From Patella vulgata (taxonomy: Eukaryota; Mollusca; Gastropoda; Patellidae): a stretch of DNA of 64,000 nt. Under the pieces are notes generated by a model that searched no databases, was not told where the DNA came from, and worked only from the letters and a program-made list of their open reading frames with translations. The position numbers and the translations under genes are program-made. Of the stretch, positions 23,901-29,900 are shown in pieces; position 1 is the first letter of the stretch, and the number at the start of each line of letters is the position of its first letter. The stretch covers positions 59,220,702-59,284,701 of the forward strand of contig NC_065881.2 of NCBI RefSeq assembly GCF_932274485.2. The letters are read 5' to 3'.

Positions 23901-26900
23901 TCAACCTCCGTCAGGAGTTACAGGCCAACGAACCAGAGGACTTTCGTAACTTCCTTCGAATGGATGCCCCATCCTTCCATTAGTTTATTTTACACATAGC
24001 TGACAAGGTCTTGTACACATTTAGCACTTAAATAAGAATCTTCTTTTCTGCCGATTTCTTCCCAGACATGCTGATCCTCACACCTCGGCGTCGGTGCAAA
24101 ATGAAATTTTTGTTCAAAATTTTGACAGTAGCCCACACATGCTTTAGAATATTGAATACCCGTCAATAAATATCAAAGGTGGTTTGATACGTCAAAATTT
24201 TGAGTCAATGATTTTTTTGACATCAAAACGCTACATACACGGTCAAAATTTTATATTTTAACAAACTTTTGACTGTTTTTTTTATACGCCCACATTTTCA
24301 TGTGGACGTATATTGTCGCCGCCCCTGTCCGGACGGACGGCACAATTTTTATCCGATTTCAACGAAACTTGAAATATAGGTTTATCTCCCTAAGATCTCG
24401 GTTCCTTGTGATATTGGCATGTATTAGACCGTAACTTCATGGATTATAGCCCCTGATTGTACGAAAAATCGCGTTTTTAGCTTATGGACACTATAGAGGT
24501 CACAATTTTGTTCTGATTTTGATGAAACTTGAAATGTAAGTTTATAACCCAAAGATCTTGATTCCTTTCGATAATCGCGCATATCGAACCATAACTTCCT
24601 GAATTATGGCCCCTGATTGTACGTAAAATTGCGTTTTTAGCTTGTGGACCCTATAGAGGTCATAATTTTTATCCGATTTAAAAAACCGTTTTAATATATC
24701 ACCGTTACACCCTAAGGATGGTTGAGATCGAATTTCGTAAAAATCGGCCCAAAACTGACAGACAAAATGGCCGCCCCTCGGACTCAAATAGCGTAAAAAT
24801 ATGGTATATCAAGGTTGTGGACCCTCTAGAGGTCACAATTTTGTTCTGATTTTGATGAAACTTGAAATGTAAGATTCTAACCCAAAGATCTTGGCTCCTG
24901 TCGATATTCGCGCATATCGGACCGTATAACTTCCTGAATTATGGCCACTGATTGTACGAAAAATCGCGTTTTAGCTTGTGGACCCTATAGCTATCATAAT
25001 TTTTATCCGAATTTAAAAACCGTTTGAATATATTACCGTTACACCCCCTAAGGACAACTGAGTTCGAATTTCGTAAAAATCAGACCAAAACTGACAGACA
25101 AAATGGCAACCCCTCGTACTCAAATAGCGTAAAAAAAATATGGTATATCAATGTTGTGGACCCTCTAGAGGTCACAATTTTGTTCTGATTTTGATGAAAC
25201 TTGAAATGTAAGTTTCTAACCCAAAGATCTTGGCTCCTGTCGATATTCGCGCATATCGGACCGTATAACTTCCTGAATTATGGCCCTTGAATGTACAAAA
25301 AAATCACGTTTTTATCTTGCTGTCCATGTAGAGGTCACAATTTTTATCCGATTTAAAAATCCATGTGAATATCACCATTAAGATCTTGGTTCCTTTTGAT
25401 AATCGCGTATATCCGAACGTAACTTCCTGGATTATGGCTCCTGATTGTTCGGATTCTCTAGAGGTTACAATGTTTTTCCGATTTTAAAAATCGTTTAAAT
25501 ATTTCACCATTCCACCATAATGAAGGTTGAATTCGAATTTCGGGAAAATCGAATTGAAATTGCCTGACAAAATGGCCGCTCTTTGTACGCAAATTGTGTA
25601 AAAGTATGCAATACGAAGGTTGTCGACCCTCTAGAGGTCACAATTTTTATCCGATTCTGATGAAACTTAAAACATATCTTTATCCCAAAGATCTCAGTCC
25701 CTTTTGATATTTGCGCATTCAAACCATAACTTTCTTGATTTTTGCCCCTGATTGTACAAAATATCCTGTTTGTTTTTGGCTTGTTCTCTATCCATCTCTT
25801 GCAAAATGTGGGCGTATCCTGCTTGGCGCGTTTGTTTGTTCGACGTTATTTTGATGTTTAGGAGGGACGTTATTTTGATGTTTACGAGAATGAAATAAAT
25901 ACTCAGTCCGAGCAGGCAACATCCGCCCCACCCCCACCCCTGGACACAATAAAATGAAATGGGGTTTAACGTCCTACTGTTCTGCCCCGACTGGGCAGTT
26001 GGAGACGGGTAATCTAGACACGCGCCTAGGTTTATCGTTCAATTAGGAAAATGTGTCAACCAATAAAGTTGAAATATACATACAGCGCGATCGAAGTGGG
26101 TAAATAAAAATAAAGTAAACGATTGATTAATTATGTATGGCCAACTTCGATATATAACTGTCATTACTGTCTTCAGTCTCTAGCATCAGGGGCTGGATGA
26201 ATCAGTCTAGAACAAAAATTATAAGATATTGATTTTCGCTTCAAATACGAAGTAGAAGTCATTTTTTGGGTACCTTGGTCGCTTTACAAAATCAGATTTA
26301 TCTTAACATTGACTTTTCCTGTGGACCCAAAATTTTAGGCTCACCCCACAAAGCAAAACGAACCTAATTAAATCGACACTGGGTCTATTTTCGAGCCAAA
26401 ATAAAAGTAGACATTTTGATTTTAAATGTGCGTATGTGGCACCTGTAAATGAATATCTGATTTGGAAAGAAAATACAATAGATTTTCATACATCGTAATT
26501 GTTTAAAAAATATAGCTGTAGTCAATGTGAAAATAAACATATAGCAATTCGAAATGATGTTTAGAAAATTATGATTTTTCTATAATATTTCGAAGCTGAA
26601 ATTTTGTGGACTTTCCGATACAAATGGTTCAATTCTGTTCAGTATTTGCAATGACCCTGCACCCTCAACAGACGTTATTGTTTTAACGGGATGTGGTCAA
26701 AGCTCTAATCTTAGTTACACTCTTTTGTTGGGTCTCTTTTTAATCCGATTTAACCCTAGTCCAGAGATTATCCACCGTTGATATTTTGATTATTTTGTAA
26801 AAACCAAATGTTAGATAACCAATTGAAACACAATCTGATATTTCACAGCGACTTTCAGCTGCAATTTTAGCAGTGCCATAAACATTATGGTTGGCTACAT

Positions 26901-29900
26901 GGGTATAAGATTGAAACATACGGAATATATCTTATATAAATTTATATTAGTTATAGTTCTGCTTTTGTTTTTCAGGTTACTATTTTACCATAGTGATGCT
27001 ATTTTTCTATTTTATGCTTGTTTCTTACTTAATAATCTTACCATTTGCTGGAAGAGTGTCATACGAATTCCTTTTCATCTTTTGGGCAATAGTGTAAGTA
27101 TTGGATAACAAAATAACATTATTGAAAAATCATCACATTAATAATTTCAAAGATTTTTATTGAAACTAATCGAGACCGTTTGTAAGTGCTCAGAAAATTA
27201 AGAATCCTACCTGATCTTCTTGATAGATTTGTAGTCATATTATGCTATTTTTGGGGTTCTTAGAAAAGCTGGATAAAAAGGCATCTCAACCCCAACTCGA
27301 ACTGTCCTTGTTGGTTAATTGGCTGGGCTTTGTCAGTGGACTAGAAGTTTAGAATAATAGTTATATTCTTAAGGAAGAGACTACCCTCGCGCCTAAATGA
27401 AAGAGAAAAAAAATCTGATTGGTATGAATATTAAAACATGACATGAACATACCGAGACTACCCTCAAAAACACCCCTGACTCACTAACAAGACATGAACA
27501 TACCGAGCCTACACGAGACTACCCTGTTGTGGGAGAAAAAATAACTTCATAGGCCGGGCCTACTATCCAGTAAGGCTCCAGTTCACTAACAAGATTCGAT
27601 CCCGAGTAGATTCCTCTGAATTTTCCAGTCTGGTTTCCCCTTGTCAGGGGTGCGGGGCGAAAGGTTTAACTACGGAAGGCGTCTAGTCGTTCGGATAGAA
27701 CGAAAAACAGAGGTTCCATGCGCACATTGGTGTGTATGTAAAAGACCCTGGCAATATTTTCCCCATAGCATACTCATGGCGTATAACCGTCTTCATTAGC
27801 CCGGTTGGTGCAGAAAAGTAGGAAGTCAAAGCCCATTCATTTACAATTCATATAGTAATATATTAGTTAAAAGTGAAATCGGGTTTGTTCGCTGTCGTTT
27901 TATTACATCGTACAAAGTTAATTGTATTCAGACGCTGTGTTCCAGCTAATTATAGTTGACAGTTATCGACCTGACTCTTGTTAGTACAATATAACCTGTT
28001 CTTTTTGTGTGTAGGCTAAATCTATAGACAAAATACAATTTGTGAATTTTAACCCAGGGAAAGATCACAACGAATGTGTATTAATAATACATTAGTTTTA
28101 TTTTTTTTCAGACCAACTATAATAGTATCGTATTCCTTATTCTACACACAAAAATATCTATCCAACAAAATATTTCTACAAAAATGTGTTTCCTTTGATT
28201 CAAGACATCGTATGCACAGACCACTGGCTCTAGATAACAGGTAGGTTCAAGATGGATTCAGTGGAGTTAAAAAATGACAATTATATCCATTGAACACAAC
28301 AAACAGAGAACAGTTTTGTCTTTGAAACACAAAATATTTACCTTTTCAAGACATGTACAAGATATATATGATATCGGCATAATGCTAGAGATATGATGAT
28401 AAATTTTAATTGTTTTGATCAATATGTAAGATTCATGTTACATAATGGCAGATGTTATTGACAGTTATCGTGTCATCTTGACACATGAAAGCAGACTTTA
28501 TTAAAATATCTTTATGTCGTCTATTTGGTTTTTAAAACAATATTTTATTCAGAAATTAAAAGGGATTGAGGGACAGGCATAGCCTATATGACCTCTCTCT
28601 TGACATCTAGGTTGTCCAGATTGCATTCATTAGTCATTACCAATATAAACTTATAGCTGGCCCGTTTTATGTAATGTCCTTTGACCTTTGCCTTGTAAAG
28701 CAATCTGTACTAAACGTTTAATCTGGTATATAATGCAATATAGCCAGCTGCGCTTCGATCATCCTTTGTCTAGAAAGGGTTTATAAGCAGGAATGAAATG
28801 GAGATAGTGGAGAGAAGGCCATGGGCGCCTTGGGTTAAGGCTAGAATGTTAGTAGACGCAGGCCTGGAGCCAGGCCGAGTCCAGCCGAGCTATGAGCAGG
28901 GTTTTCGCAACGCAAGTAAACTTTAATAGTTTTTGTACTTTATATGCCTACAAGAATAAAAGTATTATAAGATATTAAACCAGTGTTGTCACCCAGAACC
29001 GATTCAAAGAACCAAAAGTATCACAGACAAATCTGCCTATAGCAGATCTTTTTCTAGCTGCATGTATTCGTATGGCAAGCCCATAATCAACTCTATGTTA
29101 TCCGAGGACTTAGATATCTAATGGATTAGAACCCCCTCGCCAGTTAAAATTTAACGATAAAAGGGACGATCGGGAATTTGTTTATTGTGGTAGCAAAGGT
29201 ACTCGACAATCGAAACTATCTTGCTATTTATTACTTCGCTCAGAATAAAGTAATTTGTCTGAAATTTTCAATATATTCATTTCTCATTATCTATTTTTGA
29301 ACCATTTTAGCCAGAACCGGATCTTTGTCTAAATCTTACAAAATGCATCTTTTATTATTGGAATGATATTTCTTACACATTAGAATTAAATCTTTAAGAA
29401 GATTATTTATAAGGTTTTGTCCGTAAATATATCTGTGGGCATAGCAAAGTCAACATCTCTCATCATTAATTATAAACAAAGCATACCATTTCCTTGTTAT
29501 TGTTTGTTAATAAATATCCATTATCAACAGACTACAAGCATGTAAAAGGATTAATTATTAATGGCCGGTCTTCATCAGCGTCAATATAACCCATTAGATT
29601 AATAAAATTCACCACTTCATTTAGACCTGATTCTGATTAGACTATATTGTAGTACAGTTCTTATTAATTCATAAAATAATTCATATCCAATCTTTGTATG
29701 ATAGTCTTTTGCAACACATGTTCTAAAGTTCACAGATTTTTCAAATGCAGCGTTTCAGTTTCTTAATTTATCTGACAACCAGATAAAATTATAATTAATA
29801 TTATTTGATTAATAATATTTATATTGTTTCGTATTTCAGGAGGCTATACCATATTGTATCATATTTCCTCTTCTTCTTCTATATTTTTGTCGGCTTGTGC

